Positions 41,024 to 60,831 are shown, counted from the stretch's first letter. The stretch is DNA of 64,000 nt from Caprella mutica (GCA_947561585.1 CANNZV010000254.1:1-64000), one strand, 5' to 3'. Notes: generated from the letters alone by a model not told the origin. Program-made: numbers and translations.

Positions 41024-43356
41024 TCCGTTTTCAATCGCTCCTCTATACTATGATAGAAATAGGTACATAACTATAGAGGTTGTCCGTTTTCAATCGCTCC
41101 TCTATACTATGATAGAAATAGGTACATAATTATAGAGGTTGTCCGTTTTCAATCGCGCCTCTAAAGTCATATAGAAATAGGTACTAAACTGTAGAGGTTG
41201 ACCGTTTTCAATCGCGCCTCTACAGTCAGATAGAAATAGGTACATAACCATAGAGGTTGTCCGTTTTCAATCGCACCTCTACAGTCAGATAGAAATAGGT
41301 ACATAACTATGGAGGTTGTCCGTTTTCAATCGCGCCTCTACAGTCATATAGAAATAGGTACTTAACTATAGAGGTTGTCCGTTTTCAATCGCGCCTCTAC
41401 AACCATATAGAAATAGGTACATAACTATAGAGGTTGTCCGTTTTCAATCGCGCCTCTACAGTCATATAGAAATAGGTACTTAACTATAGAGGTTGTCCGT
41501 TTTCAATCGCGCCTCTACACCCATATAGAAATAGGTACATAACCATAGAGGTTGTCCGTTTTCAATCGCGCCTCTATAGTCAGATAGAAATAGGATCATC
41601 AGGGCGTACTTAAGTTCATCAAGACACACTCAGGATTATCAGGAAACACTCAGGATCATCAGGACACACTCAGGATCATCAGGACACTCTTAGGATCATC
41701 AGAACACACTTAGGATCATCAGGACACACTTAGGATCATCATGACACACTTAGGATCATCAGGACACCCATAGGATCATCAGGACACACTTAGGATCATC
41801 AGGACACACACAGGATCATCAGGACACACTTAGGATCATCAGGACACACTTAGGATCATCAGGACACACATAGGATCATCAGGACACACTTAGGATCATC
41901 AGGACACACTTAGGATCATCAGGACACACATAGGATCATCAGGACACACTTAGGATCATCAGGACACCCATAGTATCAACAGGACACACTTAGGATCAAT
42001 AGGACACACTTAGGATCAATAGGACACACTTAGGATCAATAGGACACACTTAGGTTCAACTGTACACACTTAAGATCTGGAGGAAACTCTTAGGATCAAC
42101 AAGACACACATAAGATCAACAGGACACACTTAGGATCAATAGGACACATTTAGGATCAATAGGTACATAACCATAGAGGTTGTCCGTTTTCAATCGCGCC
42201 TCTATAGTCAGATAGAAATAGGATCATCAGGGCGTACTTAAGTTATCAAGACACACTCAGGATTGTCAGGAAACACTCAGGATCATCAGGACACACTCAG
42301 GATCATCAGGACACTCTTAGGATCATCAGGACACACTTAGGATCATCAGGACACACTTAGGATCATCAGGACACACTTAGGATCATCAGGACACACTTAG
42401 GATCATCAGGACACCCATAGGATCATCAGGACACACTTAGGATCATCAGGACACACACAGGATCATCAGGACACACATAGGATCATCAAGACACACTTAG
42501 GATCATCAGGACACACATAGGATCATCAGGACACACATAGGATCATCAGGACACACTTAGGATCATCAGGACACACTTAGGATCATCAGGACACACATAG
42601 GATCATCAGGACACACTTGGATCATCAGGACACCCATAGTATCAACAGGACACACTTAGGATCAATAGGACACACTTAGGATCAATAGGACACACTTAGG
42701 ATCAATAGGACACACTTAGGTTCAACTGTACACACTTAAGATCTGGAGGAAACTCTTAGGATCAACAAGACACACATAAGATCAACAGGACACACTTAGG
42801 ATCAATAGGACACATTTAGGATCAATAGGACCCACTTAAGATCTACAGGAAACTCTTAAGATTAACAGGACACACATAAGATCTACAGGACACACTTTTG
42901 ATCAACAAGACACACTTAAGATCCATAGGACACACTTATGGATCAAGAGGACACACGTATAGCAACAATTAATGTATAAGAATAGAGAAGATAAATATGA
43001 ATAGAGAACATACATAGAAACAAGGAGATAAAACACACTTGATTTTGTAACAGATATATAGAAAGTAAAAATATTCTAGAGAATTAATGTAGTAAGCAAT
43101 AGCTAAGTTAGTAACAAATTTTCTAATTTTTGTCTCATATCTCAATACTAAATAGATTGTTAATTAATATTAATAAACTTTAGGATATATAGCTTAAATA
43201 GAAAGACGGTATCCAACATACAACCATTGGTCATAAAATTCATTGTCAGGTCCAGGTTTTTCCACCCTTCTCCTGATGATGAATAGAAATCTTTCTATTC
43301 GAAAGCTTGATATCTGAAAAAACCTTCAACGCAGAGTTTAAATAACCTCTATTATT
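41024..43356 (+). repeat. Downstream direct repeat (pseudo-LTR) of the Penelope-like element
   Basis: Copy of 36061-38393 with the same minisatellite content and internal 629 bp duplication. About 34 bp of a further partial 59 bp unit precede it (40990-41023). It ends within ACCTCTATTATT, exactly where the gene's ATG follows in the upstream copy. Confidence 0.92.
43273..43304 (+). ncRNA. Hammerhead-ribozyme-like motif in the second pseudo-LTR
   Basis: The same sequence as 38310-38341: CTGATGA, a 9 bp stem, then GAAA, in the identical position within the repeat. The same reservations apply. Confidence 0.42.
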
Positions 43357-43662
43357 AATAACTGTATAATGTTGCAGACATTATCTGTCATCACAATGAA
43401 TGTTCAATGTTTTCTCCTTTGGTTATTTAATCTTCTGATTTAGTTTGAGTAGAGTGACAGCAAAGCTTTGCCTGAGAGCAGCTCTACATCATCAGGTGAC
43501 AGCGTTTTACCTTATTTACGTATTAATTATTCTATTGTGTTTAATGATAAGTCAACGACTCCCTTTTACTTTAAGGTAACTCTCTATAACTCTACCAAGG
43601 TAATTATGATGAACTTCTGAAACTGATCTTGGTACATTGTGTTCAGCAGGTAGTAACAATAG

Positions 43663-44122
43663 ATTGTCTCGTGGTAGCTACTGTTAACAGTTTGTCTCGT
43701 GGTAGCTACTGTTAACAGTTTGTCTCGTGGTAGCTACTGTTAACAGTTTGTCTCTTGGTAGCTACTGTTAACAGTTTGTCTCTTGGTAGCTACTGTTAAC
43801 AGTTTGTCTCTTGGTAGCTACTGTTAACAGTTTGTCTCTTGGTAGCTACTGTTAACAGTTTGTCTCTTGGTAGCTACTGTTAACAGTTTGTCTCTTGGTA
43901 GCTACTGTTAACAGTTTGTCTCTTGGTAGCTACTGTTAACAGTTTGTCTCTTGGTAGCTACTGTTAACAGTTTGTCTCTTGGTAGCTACTGTTAACAGTT
44001 TGTCTCTTGGTAGCTACTGTTAACAGTTTGTAATATGGTAGCTACTGTTAACAGTTTGTAATATGGTAGCTACTGTTAACAGTTTGTAATATGGTAGCTA
44101 CTGTTAACAGTTTGTAATATGG
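43663..44122. repeat. 28 bp minisatellite made of palindromes
   Basis: About 16 units of GGTAGCTACTGTTAACAGTT plus TGTCTCTT (or TGTCTCGT at the left and TGTAATAT at the right). Each unit contains two perfect palindromes side by side, GTAGCTAC and CTGTTAACAG. Confidence 0.95.
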
Positions 44123-44447
44123 TAACTATCTACCATAGTATTTTCAAGTCTAATTTTACCATGTTAATTGCTGCACTGTACATACGAATTTTAATTCAAA
44201 CCTTTCCTTTTCAAATTAACGAATAAATAAAACCATTTCTCTGCTAAGGTTTACATATAAAAGAGTTCTTTGAAGGCTTGAAAGATATGAACTTGTGACC
44301 ACCGGTGGGTCACGTAGCAGTTAACGTGTTAAATCACTTTCTTCCTTAATTCGGTTGATAAAAGCATAATAAATGATTTCTATTTCTCTATACTATAAGT
44401 TACTTAATATTTCTATTACGCTTCTAAGATTAAGTGGTGCGAGGCTG

Positions 44448-44846
44448 CAGTGATAGTGTACCGCATGAGAGCTAGTGATGCCCTATCACATTTTACAGTG
44501 ATAGTGTATCGCATGAGAGCTAGTGATGCCCTATCACATTTTACAGTGATAGTGTACCGCATGAGAGCTAGTGATGCCCTATCACATTTTACAGTGATAG
44601 TGTACCGCATTAGAGCTAGTGATGCCCTATCACATTTTACAGTGATAGTGTACCGCATGAGAGCTAGTGATGCCCTATCACATTTTACAGTGATAGTGTA
44701 CCGCATGAGAGCTAGTGATGCCCTATCACATTTTACAGTGATAGTGTATCGCATGAGAGCTAGTGATGCCCTATCACATTTTACAGTGATAGTGTACCGC
44801 ATTAGAGCTAGTGATGCCCTATCACATTTTACAGTGATAGTGTTAC
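44448..44846. repeat. 48 bp minisatellite, open on both strands
   Basis: Eight and a third units beginning CAGTGATAGTGTACCGCATG. Each unit contains the inverted pair GTGATAG / CTATCAC. As 48 is a multiple of three and the unit lacks stops in one frame of each strand, long frames (144 and 154 codons) cross the array on both strands; they have no other sign of being genes. Confidence 0.95.
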
Positions 44847-44889
44847 AACTGGTGTCATTTCTAATCTCGAAACTTTTCACCTGATTACC

Positions 44890-46650
44890 TCTCGTGTGGT
44901 TAACCTTTACTGATGTTTAAAGCGAACAACTTATCACTAAGGCAATGATTTACGTTCAACTTTTTTTTATATGTTAATTTATTTTGTATCTGTTATAAGA
45001 GTCTCGACAATATCATTTAAGTTTCACAGTATTTGCTCTGTCATGAGATAGAGAATTTTTCTAGTTAGTGATTTAATGAGAAAATAATGAATTGTGAGGT
45101 CCATATTTATAATTATTGTTAGTATGTGAAATATTTTATTTCTTTACCAAAGTCACTTACCATCAGTCGGTGATAAATATTCATTCAAGAGCATTGACTG
45201 GTGGTTAGTAACTTTGTTCATGGATCCATTTTCATCTCTGACTGCTTCTTACAGTCCCTTGTTTTTAATTTGTTTTTGACGTCTGCGATGTGGCCTTTTG
45301 ATTCCGCAGCAAAAGTTAAACCCCTTAATTTTTTTATTTGAGGGTTCTCTCCACTCTAAGTGAAAAAAATCTGGAATTGCTTTAAATTTGTAGAGCTAAA
45401 GTTATATAACATATAACCGTAAGCAGAATTTAAATCGATAAAGTATTCTGTTTACAATTAATTATGTAAGAAATATTAACAATTCGCTTCTTTTCATTCC
45501 GAGATTCATAAAAAGATATTGAGTAGGTATGTTCGTTCGTATATACATATTACATACCTATTCAAATGCAGTGTTTTAAAATGAACTATTCTATCTCTAG
45601 ATAGGAAAAATGTTATGACATATGGAAACTATTAGTAAGAAATACTTTATTAGGTACTTAGATTTGTTATATGGATTCATTATCTTGGAATCAGCTTTGT
45701 TATTGTTTTGCAATTTGTCGGATCTAGTAGCCTATCGCACATGGGGGCTTTTTCTTTGCTTTAAATTCAGTGGTGTAGTAGAAAGAACGGAAACGAATCT
45801 TAAATTACATATTACAATAAAACTTTCGAACCAAATTTGAAATGATTTTCAGTTATATAATCAGTTACCTTAGTTCTAATGAATAGAGAAATAAAAATTT
45901 AGAGTGGAGGGGACCTTTAAATAAATTTTTATATTTTCAACTGTTTATTCGGAGTACTAATTGGAAAAGGTAAATTGTCTAAATAAAGCCCAGGGGCTCT
46001 ATCCTGAAGCTGTCTGTGGTGAATGGAAGGGGCGGGTTCCCAATCTATTGTTTTGTTCCCAAAAAAAAGTTACATGCCCTAAGTAATCATCTAACTGTTC
46101 TAAAAACTCTCCCCAAAAACTCTCTTCCTGTCTGCAGCTTGCCTAAAATGTAAGGTATGATACCGCACGCTTTCATTTAAATCACAAATTATTGTAACCG
46201 GTAAATATCAATCCCTAGGGTTGAAATTAAATTAAAATCTGTGGATTAATTTGTTTCTCTTTCCTAAGAATGAATATTTGATATGTAGCTAATTGTAAAG
46301 AATTGCAAAGTTTTTGTAACTTCTGGTGAGTGAGTTGTGCTCCATAGCACCAAACTGCAGATTCTTTTTTTACCACATTTATATATTGGATACAGTTTGG
46401 AGAGTAGCATTGTGATTGTACCGTTAAATTGAAGATTTATAGTTGGTAGTTCTGTAAGAATCTTATTCGGTGGTAGGTGACCTAGTTATGGAGCCAATTT
46501 TGTGTGTGACTTTTTCCTTCCAAGTCTATTGTACTTATTTTCCATTGGTTTTAAACATTCTCCGCAAACTCTATAAGATATAATTAGAATATTTAGGAGT
46601 AAATTAATTCATAGGGCTTGTAAAATCACTAAGAAAATAGGTTATTAAGG
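44890..46650. other. Intergenic between the minisatellites and DHPS
   Basis: AT-rich, no supported gene. A 72-codon + strand frame at 45622-45840 has no recognised motif. A sequence like GGGCTCT..CCTGAA.CTGTCTGT occurs both here (about 45992) and at 34269, probably an unplaced dispersed repeat. Confidence 0.45.
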
Positions 46651-46651
46651 C

Positions 46652-46657
46652 TTTATT
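46652..46657 (-). terminator. Candidate DHPS polyadenylation signal
   Basis: AATAAA on the - strand, about 110 bp downstream of the DHPS stop codon (46769-46771). Confidence 0.5.
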
Positions 46658-46768
46658 ATATTATGTATCCTAATGCACCACTGGAATTAGTAACCTTTAA
46701 TTCCTGGTAATTAGACGTCATCCGGAGAGTTAGCGAGACACTCAGAGCAGTTTTAACTACCATCTGCT

Positions 46769-53512
<6,744 letters not shown>

Positions 53513-54000
53513 CACTATTAAGTTATTCAATGTTAGGGTAACCTGCTCAAATTAGTAAGAATACAACAATATTTATATGCTGAAAGGTAAAGAAGAAATT
53601 AATTAATCAAATTTACTAGCTATTAATGACTTGTGTTGAAAGATGAAAAAAAAATCATATCTTAGTTTGAAAATATAAAATCAGTTTATCCTTTATAATT
53701 GATTACGATAACTATTTTAAATTATCGAAATCCTTAACATTTTCGAATGGAGTGTCTGACGAAAGACGCTAATCATTTTCCATTTATAATATATTGCTAT
53801 AGGTTGTTCATTGTCGTAAGTAGATTTTCATTCTACAATCGATTGTAAGTTAACAAACTGAGATTGCAGTTTTCAAATGAGAAAAAGCACAGGAATTTAA
53901 TTATTCCTCGGGTAGTTAAAAGCTTACACCGTATCAGATAAAATAATACGAACAAAAACATTCATCTAAAGAAGAAGGTTCTTATCAATATAATCAAAGA
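53513..54000. other. Upstream flank of DHPS
   Basis: Should contain the DHPS 5-prime untranslated region and promoter on the - strand. No TATA box or other element was assigned. A (GA) run of about 20 bases lies at 53999-54020. Confidence 0.4.
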
Positions 54001-54307
54001 GAGAGAGAGAGAGAGAGAGAGCTGTGATCAAGTAACTATTTACTAAATATTAAAATAAGTAAAAGTAGTTAGCTATTACATTTCAATTATTTTATTTGCA
54101 TATTAAATGGAGAATCAAATTTGAAGGTGTCAGTGTACAGCAAAATAAATCAATAAGCTTGTACTGCTCTAGGAAGGATTGTTCTGCTCTACCTATGCGT
54201 CACAGCAAGGTAAGCATGCTTTTTTATGAATATTCTAGTTACCAGTTTACGGGATATCATGATTATACTTTTTTTTTGCACTCCATAGTGCATGAATTAC
54301 ACATTAG

Positions 54308-54622
54308 TCAAACATCTGATGTGTAAGTGGTCATGTCAAACATCTGATGTGCAAGTGGTCATGTCAAACATCTGATGTGCAAGTGGTCATGTCAAACATC
54401 TGATGTGTAAGTGGTCATGTCAAACATCTGATGTGTAAGTGGTCATGTCAAACATCTGATGTGTAAGTGGTCATGTCAAACATCTGATGTGTAAGTGGTC
54501 ATGTCAAACATCTGATGGGCAAGTGGTCATGTCAAACATCTGATGTGCAAGTGGTCATGTCAAACATCTGATGTGTAAGTGGTCATGTCAAACATCTGAT
54601 GTGTAAGAGGTCATGTCAAACT
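54308..54622. repeat. 28 bp minisatellite
   Basis: About 11 units of GATGTGTAAGTGGTCATGTC plus AAACATCT, with variants in GTGTAAG/GTGCAAG. Each unit carries the inverted pair GATGT / ACATC. Confidence 0.95.
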
Positions 54623-54629
54623 TCTTCGT

Positions 54630-56970
54630 AACTCATCTAGTGGCGTTTACATAACTAAAGACCTTTATAAATTACTGATTGACATACCTAGTGACCCAAA
54701 AAGATTAAACCGTAATTTATTATTAGCCTAATGCTATGTTGTATGACTTTAATATCTTAACTCTTTCACCTCTATATACCAAACAATGTTCACTTAAATT
54801 TAAGTAAAAATACTTTCCGAGTACTGCGAAAGAGCCTCCACACCAAACTTGAAAGGAATGTCGAAATTACAGGTTACTTAAATGTAGAAGTGGCTGTCTG
54901 CGTGTGCGAGACTTTATCACTCTTATCTGGACAATATCACTCACAGGCAAAATAATAATAACCTAAAGTCTTTCACCGCAAACAAACAGGATTTCAGTGA
55001 ATATTTTAGGTCTACAAGAAGGCATTGATTTCTTCAGTTTAATAACTATTAATTGTTAATATTATGCAAGTGTCTTTCGATTTCTGATGGTTTCAATTTT
55101 TTTGTTAGTTGACAACCAAGAGTTTCAAACTACAAAAAGTCACTCCTTCCATTCCCCATCAGATTATCTCCTCTAAACTAGTCCCTATGGACACTCAACT
55201 TCTTATTAAAATGTATTTGCCTGGAGCTAACACGTGATGTATCTCAGGTGAAACTAGTTGTAAAATAAATGGATGTCAAAAAGCTACTCAGTGTTTCGAG
55301 CATAGGTGGAACATTCAAAATGAGGCGATAGAAAATGAAGCACAAGAGGCTTCCTAATTATAAAGTATTCAGACCTTAAAACGGCAAATCTGAGAGTAGC
55401 AATTTAAAATGTTAAACATATAAAATGAAGGGACATGTTTCAATTTTTAAATTGCCACAGCTCGAGGCCTAATGGATGCCAGTCCTCTTCCAAACCTGCT
55501 ACAAAGGACAGCAACCCTGAGTGCTATAAATAGATAGTAGAGGGGGGAGAAAGAAGCATCACGTAGCTATTTTGAATGTCTATGACCTTGGATTAGAATG
55601 TAGACCCGCTAAGAATGGCTTTCTACATGGCTTAGAAGTTCAGCAGACCGGTGACCAGAGGCAGATTTTATCTCTATCATGTAACTGTATTTGATTAGAA
55701 ATTAACAGTTGATACTGAATCACACTTACTGGATCAATAACAGACTTGAGTAAAATTAAAATGTTGCTAATTAGTAATTAGGTCTACGAATATTACAGTA
55801 ATGATAACATAAACTTCAAAATATAAAGTACAATGGTGATGACATTATAAATATATTTCTTATTGTTAGCGAATCTCAATTTTCTTTACTTGGTTGAGAT
55901 TTGTGAGTAAAAATAATAAATATGCAGCTTGGTTTCGCGAATAATCTAAAGTGAAATAATTCCGCCAAAAGAAATAATTTGCAAGAGTATGGTAATTACT
56001 TGTCAAATGTTTTCAATGCTAATGTTAGAGAGGAAGTTTTTTTTGTAGATTCAAAAGTAAGACCCATATTTTGAAAAATAAGAACTGTTTCTCTTAACTT
56101 CAAAGAGTTTGTCGAGAGTGAATAGAGAGAGGCACTACTCACTAATTCACTGATAGGTTGTTTACAATACTGAATGGGCAAGTACTACAGTAATTATCCT
56201 GAATCCTAAAGGTAGAGTTCAAATTGGTCGTAACTACTCACTACCCGTTAATAAAGTGATTGATACATCTCAATGTTCATTTTGTCGTATTTAGGACAGG
56301 TATGCGAAAGTTTTTTTAATTTCTAAATTAGATTCTCAGCAAGCGTTTTTGCAATTGCAGTTAAAGGGAGACTAAATATTTGTATGAATATATTTATTTG
56401 TCATTTAGAATATAAAGTTCTCTTGCTATGTTTATTAGTTAATCTCTAAAGTACTGTATGGCATTAATAAAGTCATTATAATTCATGAGGATGATATCAG
56501 TTATTTTAAGTCCTATTACGTAAAAATGGGAAATTTGTGTGGGGAAAATCTCAGAATTGTACTTTTAATAAGGTAAGATCTTTATTTTTGAGGAGTTAAT
56601 TTTAAGACTATTTTATGCTCCATCAGAGACTGCCGAAGAAACTGATGTGCTGTTTTAATGAAGATATTCACAGGATGGCTGATTTTCTGGTCAATATACA
56701 TCTCGTGTAATAAATAACACTGAAAAAAATTATTCCAAATTGAGATGGAAGCATTAAGATTATTTTTTGGATGAGAATATTCAGACAATTTCACAATTGG
56801 AAATGACTACAAACAGTTGATGTAATCATTCTCTAACAATGAAAGTATTTATTTGCTTTGATCAAAACGCATAAAAAGCCGGCCTTTAGCGCTTATCTCC
56901 TAAATTAAATAATTCCGATAAAAAACTAGCAGTGGTTTAAAAATAACATTGTTAAAAGTTTTCCTTCTAA
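54630..56970. other. Intergenic, no gene seen
   Basis: AT-rich DNA. Short frames of 60-76 codons occur on both strands, none with a recognisable motif or initiation context. No repeat of note. Confidence 0.5.
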
Positions 56971-57234
56971 TGTAAAGTGTGTTTCAACATTTTTGATTCT
57001 TTTCAGTGGCTTTTATTCGTAGTTATAGTGACAAAAAAAAAATAATACACCTAAATGTTCAGGAAGAGTGGATTTTTAATGATTAATAAGAATAAACACA
57101 TATTATAGAATGTGCTGGAAGTGGCCTCCATTTTGCTGCACACAGAGATTCGACCGCTTCAAAACATTAAGTGCTACACTCTGAAGGACATTCTCGCGAT
57201 GTTCTTCTGAAAATCTCTTCACAACATTGATAAG

Positions 57235-57917
57235 TAGGGTTGTGACATCATGCACTAAAAAACATGCCATAAAAGCAATGCCCATGTACTCTGAAAATCA
57301 TGCACGTATGCCTTGAAAGCATGCATTTAAGCTCTGAAACATGCTATTAAAGCTTTATTGCATGCATTTTGTATTTACATTTTGGTTAGTTAGTCCACTT
57401 TTTTCGTCATATTCTTTGCATGCACTTTGAAAAAAGTGTAAGTAGATTGTTTGGTAGGACTATATGAAAATATTAAATATTTAAATTGTCTTTTTTATGA
57501 AATATTCATAGGTATAGAACTTTTGGAGTGTAAAACGTTATATTAAATAAAACAATTATTCAGTTTTTTATTTATTTTTAGAAATTTCTCAGCAACAAAG
57601 GGAAACTTTTAATTTACATCACCTTAGTAAAGTATACTAAATAGTGAATATTAAATTAATTTAATTAGTACTGTAAACATGCAGATGAAAACTAAGCAAA
57701 CTCGAATAACAATAACATAGCAGCAGAAAACAAATAACTTATCTCGGTAGCATTGCATTTTATGACTAGACAAATAAGTCTGGAAGAATATGCAGCATGC
57801 GATAAAAAAATGTATGCAAGTAGACTGCATTTAAGAATATGTATATGTACCATGCATTTAAGAATAACTGCATGTGGCATGCATGCACCATTCGTTTAAT
57901 GCCACGTCACAACCCTA
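57235..57917. mobile_element. hAT-like MITE inserted in the mariner-type relic
   Basis: Begins TAGGGTTGTGACATCATGC and ends TGCCACGTCACAACCCTA, with perfect 8 bp flanks TTGATAAG (57227-57234 and 57918-57925). Subterminal GCATGC / CATGCA motifs replace the TATGCA motifs of its relatives in DHPS. Removing it restores continuity of the transposase C-terminus, which proves that it is an insertion. 683 bp, no gene. Confidence 0.92.
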
Positions 57918-57925
57918 TTGATAAG

Positions 57926-58369
57926 TTCGTCCACTGTAGTAGGTTTTGAAGAATACACTTCTTTTTGAACTAAGGCCTAATAATAAAAATCCAAAGGATT
58001 CAAATCTGGAAAATGCGCTGGCCACGCAAACTGTGTTCCACGGCTGATGACTTTGCCTCCAAACTTGTTCAACAGGAATTCTTTGGCAGCAGTGGTGCAA
58101 TGGGCAGGAACACCGTCTTGCATCCACCATAAACTTTGTCTTGTAGCACATGAAAGAAAGGTGGGCCAAATATTTTCTCGCAGCAACTTATGGTAGCAGT
58201 CTCTATTCACTATATTGCGTCTTTCATTTTCATTCATAAAGGCATGAACGACTGGCACTTTACCGTTAACAATAGCAACAGAGAGCATAACCTTCTCATC
58301 ATTTCTATTGTTAGATTCGACAATTATTATTATAATTAGCTCGAAAAGAAGTGTATTCTGTAAAACCAA
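57926..58369 (-). pseudogene. Mariner-type transposase fragment
   Basis: On the - strand, a frame of about 130 codons ends WWMQDGVPAHCTTAAKEF ... WPAHFPDLNPLDFYY, then a stop where relatives continue. QDG..AH and PDLNPLD match the last two catalytic blocks of Tc1/mariner transposases; 41 residues separate the two aspartates, a longer spacing than the 34 of classical mariners. The reading resumes after the stop (ALVQKEVYSSKPTTVDELIN) into the arm split by the hAT-like MITE. The N-terminal DNA-binding part is absent, so it cannot be functional. Confidence 0.78.
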
Positions 58370-58659
58370 GTACAGTGGACGAACTTATCAATGTTGCGAG
58401 GAGATTTTCAGAAGAACATCGCGAGAATGTCCTTCAGAGGGTAGCACTTAATGTTTTGAAGCGGGTGAACCTCTGTGTGCAGCAAAATGGAGGCCACTTC
58501 CAGCACCTTCTATAATATGTATTTCTTGTTATTAATCATAAAAAATCCACTCTTCCTGAACATATAGGTGTATTATTTTTCTTTTTTTTTTCTTCCGTAT
58601 AACTATGAATAACGGCCACTGAAAAAAAAATCAAAAATGTTGAAACACACTGTACATCC

Positions 58660-60830
58660 AAATTTGATTTTTAAAAAATAATTCTTTAGATTTATCCATT
58701 GTAAGAGGGTGCATTATATTTAGGAATAGAATATTTATATCGATTAGTAATCTATATTTATCTATGCTATAAATTAATATCATTAATATGGTATTCAGAA
58801 CTTTAGGGGGATATTGTTAAACTAGTGAACAAATGTAATCACTGTAGAACTGTATGATCAAAACCTCCCCATAACACTACTTCAGCATGGCCTGAACCTG
58901 GTCGAGGTTGTAGCTACGTAGATTGATCACTTCTTTTTTTGAAAATTGTATCTTTCTTATTATTAGTAATTGTATCTTTCTTATTATTAGTAATTGTATC
59001 TTTCTTAAAATGTAAGTGCAGACGAAACAATTGAAACTACATTCAGCAAATCTGACAATTCCGCGTGTTTCACATTTTAGATTTCAACAGATTTATGGAT
59101 AATGCTTCAATCGGTGACGTTAATTATCCTCTGACGGACAGGCGGAGAGAGCAGTTAAGGATCCAGTGAGAAAAATAAAAGTGGTACTCTAATATCTATG
59201 TTGAAGAAATCTTTGTTGTACTACCGAAATGTTCCATATACTACTAAAGATATTTCACATTCAATTACAAAATAATAAGGAGAACAATAAGTATCATGCA
59301 CTCTAATAATATTAAACATTTGTCAATTTTCTCTGTTGGGTCTTCTGTGTTGTCTTTAAATTTGCACAGTTGACCTAATACTTGGTTAGAATATATTGCC
59401 TTTTTGGCAATAATATTGATGAAGTCTTATTCTCTTTGACATAGCCTAACAATCCTAATATAGAATCTCAGGTTATATATAAATCTGACTCTAATGTTAA
59501 TGTACCCATTCACCCTTCTGTTTCCACTGAAATTTATTTGCAATCCTTCTCTAATTCAGATAAGAATATTAATGAGAGAGAAATCTATTTTCTGGTAGCA
59601 GTGTACAAAGTTTGAGGTTTACTAGAATTAAAAATCTAGTCGATAGATTTTAAAATGGTTAGATAGTGGTTATTGAAATTGGAACTTTGAATTCGATATT
59701 TTTAATTACTTTAATTTGTGAGTCATCTTTCTGAAATTTGATTAGATATTTTTAACGGTTTCATATCATCAGTAATAGGAGAAAACATTATCATTAATTG
59801 GTATCCATGATACTTACAGGTATCATGGAGACCAATCAAAATAATTTCAAATTTCAAATTTAAATAAAATTGAACAGAATGTGTTCTTGAATTGTTTCCT
59901 TTTAATTAGACTGTGCAATGAATGGTGCAAAGGATTGCTTAACCCTTGGGTGAACAGCGGACCTCAGGGGACAGGTCCGGTTTTTAAATATTGATGCATA
60001 ATTTGAAATATAATTGACTTAAGCTGTTGAAACTTTGTGACCAGGGGTTTAGATTTATGCTTTGTAATAAAATGTTATAACACTAAATAAAAACTAAATA
60101 TGTTGCAATATTTCCATTGATTTTGCTTATATAGGTCTTAAACAATGAAAATATCGGATTTCCAGCAATTCGAATCAGATTTGATAGTAAAAAGTTATAA
60201 TTGCTCCAGACCAAGTCTTTCAGGTACTCTGGTGGTTGCAGGGGTCACTAAAGGAGTACAGTCCCTTACCTACCTTATCCCTCTGCCGCTACTGCTGTAC
60301 TGTGATCTTACAGTTCTAGCACTGTGGTGGTTAGAACGGTCAAAGGATAGAACTCTATATTAAGAACTGAAGTTTAAAATAAAGACCATAATTACCATTA
60401 GTATTTGATATAAAAAATTAACAAGGATATTTCCAATGCACACAAAAAAAATGAACTACGTTGTTCTTCTAACTTAAGCTCATGAATGCCAAAAAGCTAC
60501 TATGTGAATACATGTAATAATGTGACGAAAAAAGACATTAATTCATTTATGAGGGGTTTAACGTCAGCTTCGGAACAGAATGCAATATCACTGACACAAA
60601 GAGGAAATGAAATACAAGGGACTGAAAGAAGCAGTCAGAAAGGAAAGTGGCTCCATGAACAAAGCTCATAGAGGCAGAAAAGTTACTCCGTGAATACAGT
60701 CACACTAAGGAATGTGACGAAGAGGAACAGAAGCCCCAGTAATTGAACTTCTGCTGGAAGAGGAAAATGAAGAGGTGACAGTAAAATAAAGTCAACGAGC
60801 CTACCTAACACAAAAATCTAAGACCTCGTA
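58660..60830. other. Intergenic, no gene seen
   Basis: AT-rich. Contains a triplet repeat of TTGTATCTTTCTTATTATTAG-type units at 58947-59000 and a hairpin ATTGGTATCCATGATAC / GTATCATGGAGACCAAT at 59799-59839. Short frames (60145-60363, 60486-60671) have no recognisable motif. Confidence 0.5.
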
Positions 60831-60831
60831 A

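Larger units (their letters stand above)
35984..43356 (+). mobile_element. Penelope-like retroelement with long direct repeats
   Basis: The layout is a 77 bp fragment copied from the element's own gene (35984-36060, matching about 38816-38891), a direct repeat 36061-38393, the RT/GIY-YIG gene 38394-40811, a 50 A run (40940-40989), and a second direct repeat 41024-43356. Sites throughout both repeats stay 4963 bp apart, so no net indel separates them and they look near identical. Flanks share AATAACTGTATA (35962-35973 and 43357-43368), a likely target duplication with about 10 filler bases at the left. Long repeats (pseudo-LTRs) and a captured gene fragment from a partial tandem copy are typical of Penelope elements. 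The copy is recent and its gene is open. Confidence 0.92.
56975..58652 (-). mobile_element. Mariner-type relic with long inverted arms
   Basis: The ends (from about 56975, AAGTGTGTTTCAACATTTTTG; and to 58652, CAAAAATGTTGAAACACACTG) are inverted and flanked by TA. The inverted similarity is not limited to the ends: 56975-57226 and about 58375-58652 both encode the same transposase C-terminus (RFSEEHRENVLQ ... QQNGGHFQH) on opposite strands. Between them, on the - strand, lies a transposase piece. A hAT-like MITE splits the left arm at 57235. It is probably a fold-back rearrangement of a Tc1/mariner-type element. Confidence 0.8.

Noticed and set aside
44416..44884. Long overlapping reading frames on both strands (154 and 144 codons)
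   Set aside because: They are produced by a 48 bp tandem repeat without stops; no non-repeat coding sequence or motif accompanies them.
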